Assembly: GCF_030582395.1 (NCBI RefSeq)
Contig: NZ_CP104381.1
Coordinates: forward strand, 1,302,001-1,366,000
Reading direction: 5' to 3'
DNA length: 64,000 bases
Source: Ralstonia pickettii
GTDB lineage: Bacteria > Pseudomonadota > Gammaproteobacteria > Burkholderiales > Burkholderiaceae
Shown: positions 39,529 through 50,183 of the stretch, one piece after another
Numbering within the stretch: position 1 is the stretch's first letter
Layout of the letters: each line of letters begins with the position of its first letter
The notes under the pieces: generated by a model
The model's database searches: none
What the model was told of the DNA's origin: nothing
What the model saw: the letters and a program-made list of their open reading frames with translations, nothing else
Position numbers and translations under genes: made by a program

Positions 39529-39900
39529 ATGCCGAAGAAATCGGGATCGGCCGCTGGCCGCAACGTGCGCATCGCCGATCAGATCCAGCGTGATCTGGCC
39601 GAACTGATCCAGCGCGAAATCAAGAACCCGGCGATGGGCCTGGTGACACTGCAATCCGTCACGCTCACGCCTGACTATGCGCACGCCAAGATCTACTTCA
39701 CGGTGCTGGGCGCAGAGCCGGAAGTTGCCGGCGCCATTCTGAACGAGAAGGCGGGCTACCTGCATTCGCTGCTGTTCAAGCGTCTGCACATCCACACGGT
39801 GCCGACATTGCATTTCCACTTTGACGGTTCGGTCGAGCACGGTATCGAGATGTCGCGACTGATCGATGAGGCCAACGCCACGCGCGCCAAAGACGACTGA
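39529..39900 (+). CDS. rbfA: 30S ribosome-binding factor A
   Basis: 123 aa, single KH-like domain: [21 protein letters not shown] and [13 protein letters not shown], ending [20 protein letters not shown]. Assists 16S rRNA 5'-end maturation and cold adaptation. GAGGA lies 9 bp before the ATG. truB starts 2 bp after the stop. Confidence 0.95.
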   Translation: MPKKSGSAAGRNVRIADQIQRDLAELIQREIKNPAMGLVTLQSVTLTPDYAHAKIYFTVLGAEPEVAGAILNEKAGYLHSLLFKRLHIHTVPTLHFHFDGSVEHGIEMSRLIDEANATRAKDD

Positions 39901-39902
39901 AG

Positions 39903-40859
39903 ATGGCCGAGCAACATGCGCCCAGGCCACAGAAGCCGCCGCGTCGTGATGTGCACGGTGTGCTGCTGCTGGACAAGCCGATCGGCTGGTCAAGCAACGA
40001 TGCGCTGATCCGCGCCAAGCGCCTGCTGTGGGCGAAGAAGGCCGGGCACACCGGCACGCTGGATCCGCTGGCTACCGGCTTGCTGCCGCTGTGCTTTGGT
40101 GAGGCGACCAAGTTTTCGCAGGATTTGCTTGATGCGGACAAGACGTACGAAACGGTCGTGCGTCTTGGTATCAAAACGAGTACCGCAGACGCGGAAGGCG
40201 AGGTGCTGAGCGAGCGGCCGGTATCGATCACGTCGGAGCAACTCCAGGCGGCCATCGCGCGCTTTGTCGGCGAGATCGACCAGGTGCCGCCGATGCACTC
40301 TGCGCTGAAAAGGGACGGCAAGCCCCTCTACGAGTACGCGCGAGCGGGTCAGACCGTGGAGCGCGCTGCACGTCGCGTCACGATTCACGCGATTGACTTG
40401 CTGGCGGCGGATCTTGCGTCGATCGAGCCGACGATCACCTTGCGCGTGTCATGCAGCAAGGGAACGTACATTCGCACATTGGGTGAGGACATTGGGGAGG
40501 CGCTCGGCTGCGGTGGGCACCTGGTTGCGCTGCGTCGCACGCAGGTGGGCAACCTGACACTGAATGGTGCAGTGACGCTCGACGCATTGGATGCTGCCGC
40601 TGAAGATGCGCGCACCGAATTGCTGGCGCCGGTCGATGCGCTGCTGCAGACACTGCCGCGCGTGGAGCTGGATGCGGAGGAGAGCCGTCGCTTCCTGCAT
40701 GGTCAGCGCTTGCCATTGCGACTGCCCCTACCGAACGCAGATCAGGTGCGCGTCTACGGCGTGCGCGACGCGATAACGTCGGATGCCAAAGCGTCGCTGC
40801 TCGGGGTGGCTGCTTGGCAAGGCGGCGTCCTGCGGCCGGAGCGGCTCGTGCATTTGTAA
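39903..40859 (+). CDS. truB: tRNA pseudouridine-55 synthase
   Basis: 318 aa. HGVLLLDKPIGWSSNDAL and the catalytic Asp54 in HTGTLDPLATGLLPLCFGEATKFSQ are diagnostic of TruB; YEYARAG and CSKGTYIRTLGEDIG follow. Makes pseudouridine 55 in the tRNA T-loop. Last gene of the rimP operon. Confidence 0.96.
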   Translation: MAEQHAPRPQKPPRRDVHGVLLLDKPIGWSSNDALIRAKRLLWAKKAGHTGTLDPLATGLLPLCFGEATKFSQDLLDADKTYETVVRLGIKTSTADAEGEVLSERPVSITSEQLQAAIARFVGEIDQVPPMHSALKRDGKPLYEYARAGQTVERAARRVTIHAIDLLAADLASIEPTITLRVSCSKGTYIRTLGEDIGEALGCGGHLVALRRTQVGNLTLNGAVTLDALDAAAEDARTELLAPVDALLQTLPRVELDAEESRRFLHGQRLPLRLPLPNADQVRVYGVRDAITSDAKASLLGVAAWQGGVLRPERLVHL

Positions 40860-40878
40860 GCCGATCGAGCGCAACAAA

Positions 40879-40904
40879 AAAGCCACGCGTTGCTGCGTGG
40901 CTTT
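40879..40904. terminator. Bidirectional terminator between truB and emrB
   Basis: AAAGCCACGC (40879-40888) pairs with GCGTGGCTTT (40895-40904), with an A-run before and T-rich sequence after. It can stop both converging transcripts. Confidence 0.8.
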
Positions 40905-40923
40905 CTGTTTGCGGGATGTCCGC

Positions 40924-42480
40924 TCAGTGCGCCCCGGCTGCCGCTTCCGCACCGCCCGCCGACTTAGCCGGTTTGGTCAGCCAGATGAAGACGATCAGCA
41001 CGATAAACAGCACCGCCGAAATCCAGAAGATATCGTTGGCACCCAACATGGCGGCTTGCTGCGAGATCACACGTTCGATCGCGCCGTTGGCCTGCAAGTT
41101 GGGCATGCCAAGCTGCGTGTACTGGTTGATCGACGACGTGTAGGCGGGGTTGTACGCGTTCGCATGCTCGACCAGCTGGGCGTGGTGCAGGGCAGAGCGG
41201 TTGTCCCAGATCGTGGTCGAGATCGATGCACCGATACCGCCAAACATGATCCGCACGAAGTTCGACAGGCCCGATGCCGCCGGAATGCGCTCGGGCGCCA
41301 GACCCGACAGGATGATCGACGTGAGCGGAATGAAGAACATCGCCATCGCGGCGCCCTGAATGAGCGTTGGGATCAGCAGTGTCCACGTATCGATCTGAGT
41401 CGTGAAGTGGGAGCGCATCCAGAACACCAGCGCGAACGTCACAAACGCCGTTGTGGCCACCCAGCGCGCGTCCATCTTCGGCAGGTTCTTGCCGATGACG
41501 GGCGACAGGATGATGGCGAAGATGCCCACCGGCGCCATAATCAGGCCAGCGTCGGTGGCGGTGTAGCCGACGATGGTCTGCAGCCACAGCGGCAGGATCA
41601 CCAGGTTGCCGAAGAACAGCCCGTACGCCACCGAGATGGCGACCACCCCGGCGCTGAAGTTGCGGCCCTTGAACAGCGTCAGGTCCACTACCGGGTGGTC
41701 TTCGGTCAACTCCCAGATCAGGAAGAAGGCAAAGCCCACGACGGCGACGACGGTCAGCACAATGATCTCAGTCGAGTTGAACCAGTCGAGTTCTTTGCCG
41801 CGGTCCAGCATCAGTTGCAGGGAGCCCACCCAGATGACGAGCAACGCCAGCCCGATCTTGTCGATCGGCAGTGAACGTGTTTGCGATTCACGGTCCTTGT
41901 AGATGACCCACGTTGCATACGCCGCCAGAATGCCCACCGGGATGTTGATGTAGAAAATCCACGGCCAGGTCATGTTGTCCGAGATCCAGCCACCCAGAAT
42001 CGGCCCCATCACCGGCGCAACGAGCGTCGTCATACCCCATAGCGCAAGCGCCATCGAACTCTTGGCTGGCGGATAGGTTGACAGCAGCAGCGATTGCGAC
42101 AGCGGGATCATCGGGCCGGCGACTGCGCCCTGGATGATCCGGGCGGTGATCAACGTGCCCATGTTGGGCGCCAGACCGCACGCCCACGATGCCAGCACGA
42201 ACAGGATGATGGACGTAACGAACAGGCGCACCTGCCCAAAACGCTGCGTCAGCCACCCCGTAAGCGGCACCGAGATGGCATTGGCCACCGCAAACGAGGT
42301 GATGACCCACGTGCCCTGGTTCGGGGCCACGCCGAGGTCGCCCGAAATTGCCGGGATCGACACGTTGGCGATGGACGAATCCAGCACGTTCATGAAGGTA
42401 GCCAGCGACAGCGCAACTGTGCCGATCGCCAGTTTGGCGCCGGTCAGTGGCGGTAGCGGCTTGGGCGCGGCGGTAGCCAT
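40924..42480 (-). CDS. emrB: EmrB/QacA-type drug efflux MFS transporter (DHA2, 14 helices)
   Basis: 518 aa, about 14 transmembrane segments. DHA2 motifs: LDSSIANVSIPAISGDLGVAPNQGTW at the first helix, GWLTQRFGQVRLF between helices 2 and 3, and GPILGGWISDNMTWPWIFYINIPVG in motif C. Proton-driven export partner of the EmrA-like adaptor 3 bp upstream. Substrate unknown. Confidence 0.93.
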   Translation of the reverse strand: MATAAPKPLPPLTGAKLAIGTVALSLATFMNVLDSSIANVSIPAISGDLGVAPNQGTWVITSFAVANAISVPLTGWLTQRFGQVRLFVTSIILFVLASWACGLAPNMGTLITARIIQGAVAGPMIPLSQSLLLSTYPPAKSSMALALWGMTTLVAPVMGPILGGWISDNMTWPWIFYINIPVGILAAYATWVIYKDRESQTRSLPIDKIGLALLVIWVGSLQLMLDRGKELDWFNSTEIIVLTVVAVVGFAFFLIWELTEDHPVVDLTLFKGRNFSAGVVAISVAYGLFFGNLVILPLWLQTIVGYTATDAGLIMAPVGIFAIILSPVIGKNLPKMDARWVATTAFVTFALVFWMRSHFTTQIDTWTLLIPTLIQGAAMAMFFIPLTSIILSGLAPERIPAASGLSNFVRIMFGGIGASISTTIWDNRSALHHAQLVEHANAYNPAYTSSINQYTQLGMPNLQANGAIERVISQQAAMLGANDIFWISAVLFIVLIVFIWLTKPAKSAGGAEAAAGAH

Positions 42481-42483
42481 GCG

Positions 42484-43773
42484 TCAGACCTTGGGTGCGG
42501 GTTGCGAAGTGCGCGGAGCCGATACGGCCGGCACGTTGGAAGCGGCCGGCGACGTTGCACCGCCGCGACCTGCGTTGGCGCTGATGATGCTCGCGATGAC
42601 CTGATCGGCGTCCTTGCCGGCCTGATCGTAGACGGTGGTTTGCAACGGCGATGCAACCGGTGCGGTCGCCAGGCTCTGGCCGCCTTCGTCATGGATGTCG
42701 ACCTTGGCTTCCATCGACAGACCCACGCGCAGCGGATGGTCCTTCAACTCCTTCGGATCGAGCGACACGCGGACCGGCAGGCGTTGCACCACCTTGATCC
42801 AGTTGCCGGTGGCGTTCTGTGCCGGCAGGAGCGAAAACGCCGAGCCCGTCCCCGCCGAGAAGCCGACCACCTTGCCGTGGTACGTCACGCTGCTGCCATA
42901 CACGTCAGCCACCAGTTCAACGGGTTGGCCCAAGCGCATGTGGCGCACCTGCACTTCCTTGAAGTTGGCGTCCACCCAGAGCTGGTCCAGCGGCACGATG
43001 GCCATCAGCGGCGTGCCGGGTGCGACGCGCTGGCCGACCTGCACCGAACGCTTGGCCACATAGCCCGTGACAGAGGCGGGCAGGCTCGTACGCGCATAGG
43101 CGAGATACGCCTCGCGGACCTTCGCTGCGGCTTGCAACACGTTCGGGTGCCGCTCCAGCGTGGTCTGCTCGGTCAGCACGCGGTTGCCCTGCAGTTGTTC
43201 CTTGGCGGCTTCCAGTGCGGACTGCGCAGCCTGCACAGCGGTTTGTGCGTGCGAGATTTCTTCCTGCGACACGGCGCCCGTACCGGCGATCTGCTTGCGG
43301 CGCGCCAAATCATCCTTGGCCTTGGCGAGATCGCTCTCACGCATGGCGAGCGTGGCGGTGTAGGCGCTGGTGTTCGAATAGAGCGTGCGTACCTGGCGCA
43401 CCGTCTGCGCTAGCGCGGCTTCGGCCTGCTCGAGTGCGACGCGAGCATCGGCACGGTCCAGTTCGATCACGGGCTGGCCGGAGGTCACAAGCTGCGTGTC
43501 ATCGGCGCGAATGGCGATCACGGTGCCCGCCACCTGCGGCGTCACCTGGACCACGTTGCCTTGCACGTATGCGTCGTCGGTGGACTCGAACCAGCGGCCG
43601 TACAGGCCCCAGTAGAGTCCGTAGCCGACGCCGGCAACCACCAGTGCGGCGGCCAGCGTTGTCAGCATGCGTTTGCGCTTTCCGTTGGCATTGCCGTTGC
43701 CGGGGGGCGTTGCCGCGGGGGCTGCGGGTGCGGGAGCAGCGGACGGTGCGGCTTGGGGCTTGTTGTCACTCAT
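42484..43773 (-). CDS. emrA: EmrA-type membrane fusion protein (HlyD family)
   Basis: 429 aa. A Pro/Ala-rich cytoplasmic N terminus, one transmembrane helix (about 35-57), the lipoyl/barrel-sandwich start STDDAYVQGNVVQVTPQVAGTV, a coiled-coil hairpin (about 115-215) and the beta-barrel. Bridges EmrB to the outer-membrane factor. Long unstructured C-terminal Ala/Pro/Ser tail. Confidence 0.93.
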   Translation of the reverse strand: MSDNKPQAAPSAAPAPAAPAATPPGNGNANGKRKRMLTTLAAALVVAGVGYGLYWGLYGRWFESTDDAYVQGNVVQVTPQVAGTVIAIRADDTQLVTSGQPVIELDRADARVALEQAEAALAQTVRQVRTLYSNTSAYTATLAMRESDLAKAKDDLARRKQIAGTGAVSQEEISHAQTAVQAAQSALEAAKEQLQGNRVLTEQTTLERHPNVLQAAAKVREAYLAYARTSLPASVTGYVAKRSVQVGQRVAPGTPLMAIVPLDQLWVDANFKEVQVRHMRLGQPVELVADVYGSSVTYHGKVVGFSAGTGSAFSLLPAQNATGNWIKVVQRLPVRVSLDPKELKDHPLRVGLSMEAKVDIHDEGGQSLATAPVASPLQTTVYDQAGKDADQVIASIISANAGRGGATSPAASNVPAVSAPRTSQPAPKV

Positions 43774-43834
43774 GATGTTGGCTCGGAAGAATGCGTTGGA
43801 ACGGTCGGTTCAGTTCAGTTCAATTCGGTGCAGA

Positions 43835-45364
43835 TCAGCCCTGCGATGCAGCGGCCTCGGGCTTGGCCCCTGGGAGCGCTTCGGCCGTGTAACCGCCGCC
43901 GAGGGCTTTGATGAGAGCCATTTGCGCGTCCAGGCGGCGCGCCTGCAGGTCGGTCGCGAGCTTGCGTTGTTGCAGCACGGTTGTTTCGGCGTTCAGCACG
44001 ACCAGTTGGGTGCCGAGGCCAGCGCTATAGCGCGTGCGGGCCAAGCTGTATGCGCGCTCGGCCTCGCTCAGGGCAGTACGTTGGATCGCGATCTGAGCAT
44101 CGATGCTATGCAACGCGGTGATCTGGTCAGCGGTGTCGTGCAGCGCTTCCGTTAGCGTCTGGTTGTAGCTGGCGACAGCAGCGTCATAGTTGGCGTACTT
44201 GCCGCGCAGATTGGCGCGCAGCTTGCCTCCCTGGAAGATCGGCAGCTTGAGCGCCGGGCCGATACCGAGCTGACGCGATGCGCCCAGCAGCAGGTTTTCC
44301 GGCGCAATCGAAGCCAGCCCCAGGAATGCAGTCAGGCTGATGTCCGGCAAGAACTGCGCCTTGGCCACGTCGATGTCCTTCGACGCGGCTTCCACGCGCC
44401 AGCGCGCGGCCACGAGGTCCGGGCGGCGGCCGATCAAATCGATGGTGAGGTTGTTCGGCAGCTTGGGCGTGGCTTGTGCAAGCAGCGTCGGGCGTGCAAT
44501 CGCCAAACCGCGGTCCGGGCCCTTGCCCAGCAGCGCGGCGAGCTGGTTGCGTGCCAGCGTGATCTGCTCGTCGACCTGCTCAAGTTCCGTTTGCGCGGCG
44601 GCCACGTTGGCGCGCGCTTGCGTGGTTTCGACTTGCGTATCCAGGCCGGCACGCAGGCGTTGGCCGGCAAGGCTGGTCAGATCCTTGCGTTGCACGATCG
44701 CACGTTCGGCCACGTCGCGCTGCGCATAAAGCGCGGCCAGCTTGGCGTAGGTGCGTGCCACCGTGGTCGACAGCATCAATCGCGAAGCCTGGCTTTCCGC
44801 TTCCATGGCCTTGTCGTCGGACAAGGCGGCTTCCAGCGCGGAGCGATTCTTGCCCCAAAAATCGAGGTCATAGCTCACGCCAAGTTGGATCTTCGATTCC
44901 GTGAACCAGCGGCCGGCCAGTGGCGTACCTTCAAACATGTCGTATTCCGACAGGCGCTGGCGTGTCATGTCGGCATCGAGACCGACGCTCGGATACAGAT
45001 TCCCGCGCACCACATCGGCCATCGCACGCGAAGCACGCACGCGAGCAAATGCGACCTGCAGGTTCGGGTTGTCCTTGATCGCCTCGTCTACCAGCGCACG
45101 CAGTTGCGGATCGTTGAACTGGTCGACCCAGTTCAGTGACGGCCATTGGCCGCCTTGCGAGGGCAACGATTGCGTGCTCGCCAGTTGCCCGGGCGTTGTC
45201 AGTGTCTGCGTGCTGTGCGAATTGCCGAGGTTGGCGCAACCGGCCAGCACGGCCAGCGTCGCGGCGGAAAGCGCCATGCCCAGGCGCGCCGGCCATTGCG
45301 CGCGCGTGCTGCCTGCGCGGCTTTGGGGCGAAAGTGCCTGAGGGGCGGAGTTCAAGGCGTTCAT
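43835..45364 (-). CDS. NodT-family outer-membrane efflux lipoprotein
   Basis: 509 aa. Long N-terminal region then a lipobox VLAGC (Cys about residue 42) and two OEP/TolC repeats (about 75-280, 290-490) with the usual helical motifs (LVDEAIKDNPNLQVAFARVRASRA; NLTIDLIGRRPDLVAARWRVEAA). Forms the outer-membrane channel of the tripartite pump with EmrAB. 61 bp before emrA. Confidence 0.93.
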   Translation of the reverse strand: MNALNSAPQALSPQSRAGSTRAQWPARLGMALSAATLAVLAGCANLGNSHSTQTLTTPGQLASTQSLPSQGGQWPSLNWVDQFNDPQLRALVDEAIKDNPNLQVAFARVRASRAMADVVRGNLYPSVGLDADMTRQRLSEYDMFEGTPLAGRWFTESKIQLGVSYDLDFWGKNRSALEAALSDDKAMEAESQASRLMLSTTVARTYAKLAALYAQRDVAERAIVQRKDLTSLAGQRLRAGLDTQVETTQARANVAAAQTELEQVDEQITLARNQLAALLGKGPDRGLAIARPTLLAQATPKLPNNLTIDLIGRRPDLVAARWRVEAASKDIDVAKAQFLPDISLTAFLGLASIAPENLLLGASRQLGIGPALKLPIFQGGKLRANLRGKYANYDAAVASYNQTLTEALHDTADQITALHSIDAQIAIQRTALSEAERAYSLARTRYSAGLGTQLVVLNAETTVLQQRKLATDLQARRLDAQMALIKALGGGYTAEALPGAKPEAAASQG

Positions 45365-45432
45365 GTTATTTGTTGTATCAAGCGATCGAGGAGGGCGTTC
45401 GGTGCGGCCGGTGCAATATCGGTGAGCGCGCG

Positions 45433-45954
45433 TCAGTGACCGGCAGGGCGCGCGCGATGAACGTCCGTAGCGGCGCCGTTGCTGAGAATGCGCTTGAGAA
45501 GCTCGCGCAGCGTATCGACGTCACTGGGTGTAAAGCCGGCAAAAAAACGGTTCAGCACGTGGGTGTAGATGGCTGGCATGCGGTCAGCCAAGTCGCGGCC
45601 GGCTTCGGTCACTTCCAGATGCACGACGCGGCGGTCGGACTCGCTGCGCACACGCTCGATCAGGCCGCGCTTTTCCATGCGACTGAGCATGCGGGTCAGC
45701 GAACCGATGTCTGTATTCAGTTCGCGGCCGAGATCGGTGGCTGTCTGACAACGGCCGTTGGCAAGGAGTACCAGGCAACTGGCCTGCGAGTGCGTGACGT
45801 CCATCGCGGCAACTTCCTGCTCGATGGCCATGGACAGGGCGGTTTTGGTGCGCCCCACGAGGTAGCCAACGCTTTCGCACATGCGGTAGTCCTCCACCCG
45901 GAAGAGCGTTCCGGCTGCGGCAACTTCGGTGGCGGGTCTTGTCTGTTCGGACAT
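45433..45954 (-). CDS. MarR-family transcriptional repressor of the efflux operon
   Basis: 173 aa. Winged helix-turn-helix with TATDLGRELNTDIGSLTRMLSRMEKRGLIERVRSESDRR (about 77-115), the MarR signature. First gene of the leftward operon marR-nodT-emrA-emrB, so an autorepressor released by a pump substrate is likely. ATG at 45952-45954; a TTG 15 bp upstream is rejected. A palindrome sits on its promoter. Confidence 0.92.
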   Translation of the reverse strand: MSEQTRPATEVAAAGTLFRVEDYRMCESVGYLVGRTKTALSMAIEQEVAAMDVTHSQASCLVLLANGRCQTATDLGRELNTDIGSLTRMLSRMEKRGLIERVRSESDRRVVHLEVTEAGRDLADRMPAIYTHVLNRFFAGFTPSDVDTLRELLKRILSNGAATDVHRARPAGH

Positions 45955-45972
45955 CTTATGTATGCACAATCA

Positions 45973-46012
45973 TTGTCCGGACAAATATACGAATTGGCGC
46001 AGCAAACGGCAA
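45973..46012 (-). promoter_or_regulatory. marR promoter with overlapping palindromic operator
   Basis: On the minus strand: -35 TTGCCG (46007-46012), 17-bp spacer, -10 TATATT (45984-45989). The perfect 12-bp palindrome TTGTCCGGACAA occupies 45973-45984, overlapping the -10 edge and the start of transcription, the expected place for MarR autorepression. Confidence 0.7.
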
Positions 46013-46204
46013 GGTACTGAATGTGTGATTCCAGTTTCAGAAATAATGAGTGACCTGGAAAGCGCTCGTGCGGCATTGCTTCCTGGTTTAGTCAGGGAGT
46101 GTCATCTCTTGCGCATCGCAGCATGCTAGAATGTCAGGTTATTCCGCGAGCTGAATTTGGGCGCTGTCCCGGGCTCGTGTCACGTCTTTTCGAGTTCACA
46201 TTCC

Positions 46205-48025
<1,821 letters not shown>

Positions 48026-48048
48026 TCGACATCGATCTGCCAGAAAAA

Positions 48049-48078
48049 CGCCCCGAGATTCCGGGGCGTTTTTTTTTG
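48049..48078 (+). terminator. Rho-independent terminator after typA
   Basis: CGCCCCG (48049-48055) pairs with CGGGGCG (48062-48068), preceded by five A and followed by ten T. Confidence 0.9.
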
Positions 48079-48097
48079 CTCGGCGATAACGCTGGCG

Positions 48098-48336
48098 TTA
48101 TGCCCGAATGCGCGTGAAGGCTCGTGCCGGATCTTCGATCGGCTCTTGCGCATATTCCAATCCAATGTGCAGGCGCACGATCGGGCGGGGCAAGCTGCAG
48201 ACCAATCCGCGCTAGTAGGCGTGCCCGCCACATTGCTGACCGTTGCCAGGCTTTCATACCCGCCCGATGCCGAACGGCGTCAGCGCATCGACGAAGCGTT
48301 CGGCGGCGGCATGGTGCGTGGGTCTCAGGGGTGGGG
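48098..48336 (-). pseudogene. Decayed 3' remnant of a cystathionine beta-lyase-like gene
   Basis: Read leftward, three pieces in two frames line up with the C terminus of MetC-type PLP enzymes: HHAAAERFVDALTPFGIG (about 48262-48330), GYESLATVSNVAGTPTSADW (about 48201-48261, other frame) and PIVRLHIGLEYAQEPIEDPARAF up to a TAA at 48098-48100. E. coli MetC has the same order, FGLAYSWGGYESL then LIRLHIGLE. About four residues (ySWG) are missing at the first junction, and frame 1 stops there. Some 75 of the about 390 codons remain; the 5' end abuts the four-domain rhodanese stop at 48339. Confidence 0.75.
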
Positions 48337-48338
48337 CG

Positions 48339-49928
48339 TCACGGCTGCGCGGCAGCGGCGCCCACGCGAAAAGCGCCAAGTTCCTGCGCGTCGAGCTGGG
48401 CGAGCAGGCCGGTTTCCCAGGCCAGATATTGCTTTGCCGCAGCTTTATTGCCGTCATGCCGATCATGCACGAAGAAGAGATAGTCGATGCAAGCGGTGTC
48501 GGGCGGGACGTTCTCGGAACCTTCGGTGGCGTAGCCGGCAGCAGTCCACGCGGCAATGCCGCCCGCGAGCAAGTTTAGTCGCGATGCTGCCTGAGGTGCA
48601 CTGGCGCTCCAATCTGCCGCTGCGAGTGCCGCGATGCGCGGGTCGTCGGCGATCAGCACGGTATCGCGGTCCGGGGCCAGGGCTGGCAAGCGTGGACGAA
48701 TGGCCCATGTGGCACCGGGCACGTGGGCGCGGCGAAAGCTCATGCTGGGGCGCAGGTCGATCACATGTGCGGTGCCGGCCGCGAGCGCAGTGGCGAGTGC
48801 TTGTGCGCTGAACTCGGGCAACGGTTGCGGCGACGCTGTTGGGGTCACCGGCAGGCTCGCATGGCTGTCTAGGCCGTCGCGCAGCACATAGGCATCGTGA
48901 CCGAGTTGCCGCAGCCAGCTGGCAACGATGGGCGCGCGGACGCCGTCGGCATCGAACAGCACGACGCGCGCGTTGCGCACGCCGACGTACTGATCAGTTG
49001 CCTGGATCAACTGGCCGCCCGGCGCATGCTGGGCGCCTTGTAGGCTGCCAGAGGCGAATTCCTCAGGTGTGCGGACATCGCACAGGAAGAGGCTGTGTTC
49101 GTCTTGTGCAACCCAGCGCGCGAGCGTTGCCGCATCCACGTCGGGCACGGCAAAGCGCACGGCAAGTTGCTGGCTGGCCTCGCGCATGTCCTTGACGGTA
49201 GCGGGCGCGACGACATCGGGATAGCGTCGCGTGCTGCCGTGTTCCAGTGGAAGGTCTTCCAGATACCAGCCTTGCGTGCCGTTCTCCAGCGCCATCACGG
49301 GGTTCGGGATGCCGAGGTTGATCAGCGTCTGCGCACCGATGATGCTGCGCGTGCGGCCCGCGCAGTTGACGACAATCGGCGTGCTTGCATCGGGGACAAG
49401 CTCGCGGATGCGCAGCCCCAGTTCGCCGTTCGGGCAGCAGATCGACGACGGGATCGTCATCTTCAGATATTCGCTGACGGGGCGGCCGTCGACGACGACG
49501 ACGTTGTCGCCTCGTTCGCGCATGGCCGCTAGTTCGCGTGCGGTGACGCGCGGCGTGTGGTACGCCCTCTCCACGAGTTCTCCGAAAGTTTTGGACGGCA
49601 CGTTAACGCCGGCAAACAGCGTAAAGCCTGCCTGCGCCCAGGCTTGTGCGCCGCCTTGCAGTACGTGCACGTTGGTGTAGCCGATGGCGTTCAGGCGATC
49701 GGCCGCGCGATCGGCAACGCCATCGTCGTCGTCATAAACGACCATGCGAACCGCGCCGCGTGGCGCAAGGCGCGGGGCGTCGATCTCAAGTCTGCTGTAC
49801 GGCAGCGGGACGGCGTAGAAGAGGTGGGCTTCGCCGTACTGGCCGTGCTCGCGCACGTCGAACAGCGCGATCTCTGCGCCGTCGTGCAGCCACGCTTTCA
49901 GGGTCTGGGCGGTAACGAACGATGTCAT
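48339..49928 (-). CDS. Protein of four tandem rhodanese domains
   Basis: 529 aa from ATG at 49926-49928. Four rhodanese repeats of about 110-130 residues start near residues 1, 130, 260 and 385, each with a DVRE, DGRPVSEY, DVRTPEEF or DLRPSMSF element. Only the second has an active-site Cys (NCAGRTRS); the equivalents in repeats 1, 3 and 4 read YDDDDG, FDADGV and ADDPR, so three are probably structural. A sulfur-transfer role is likely. Divergent from a LysR gene and followed by a metC-like remnant. Confidence 0.85.
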   Translation of the reverse strand: MTSFVTAQTLKAWLHDGAEIALFDVREHGQYGEAHLFYAVPLPYSRLEIDAPRLAPRGAVRMVVYDDDDGVADRAADRLNAIGYTNVHVLQGGAQAWAQAGFTLFAGVNVPSKTFGELVERAYHTPRVTARELAAMRERGDNVVVVDGRPVSEYLKMTIPSSICCPNGELGLRIRELVPDASTPIVVNCAGRTRSIIGAQTLINLGIPNPVMALENGTQGWYLEDLPLEHGSTRRYPDVVAPATVKDMREASQQLAVRFAVPDVDAATLARWVAQDEHSLFLCDVRTPEEFASGSLQGAQHAPGGQLIQATDQYVGVRNARVVLFDADGVRAPIVASWLRQLGHDAYVLRDGLDSHASLPVTPTASPQPLPEFSAQALATALAAGTAHVIDLRPSMSFRRAHVPGATWAIRPRLPALAPDRDTVLIADDPRIAALAAADWSASAPQAASRLNLLAGGIAAWTAAGYATEGSENVPPDTACIDYLFFVHDRHDGNKAAAKQYLAWETGLLAQLDAQELGAFRVGAAAAQP

Positions 49929-50118
49929 CTCGATGGGAAACGAATCAAAAGGGGTTAGCGACGCCCCTCCGCGCAAGCAGCGCAAATTGCAGGCAACGCG
50001 ATGCGGGTTGCGCCTGAAACCGATTCAGTGTCGGACTGCGATTTCCCTGCGGCTCGGTGTCTGCCCGAACGTAGTGTTTGTTCAGTGTTATTTGTGTATC
50101 GGGCAGGTTATCGGCCAG

Positions 50119-50135
50119 AATTGGGCCGCACAATT
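50119..50135. promoter_or_regulatory. LysR-type operator candidate in the rhodanese/lysR gap
   Basis: AATTG-N7-CAATT (50119-50135) is an interrupted dyad of the size bound by LysR-type regulators, 48 bp before the lysR start in the gap shared with the divergent rhodanese gene. The rest of the 255-bp gap shows nothing clear. Confidence 0.4.
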
Positions 50136-50183
50136 TAATTTTTAGCGGAAATCGATTAGAAAATCTGAAGTATCGGGATCAGG

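Noticed and set aside
46157..46204. N-terminal extension of typA
   Set aside because: The usual BipA N terminus begins at 46205; the extension is Ser/His/Pro-rich and not family-like.
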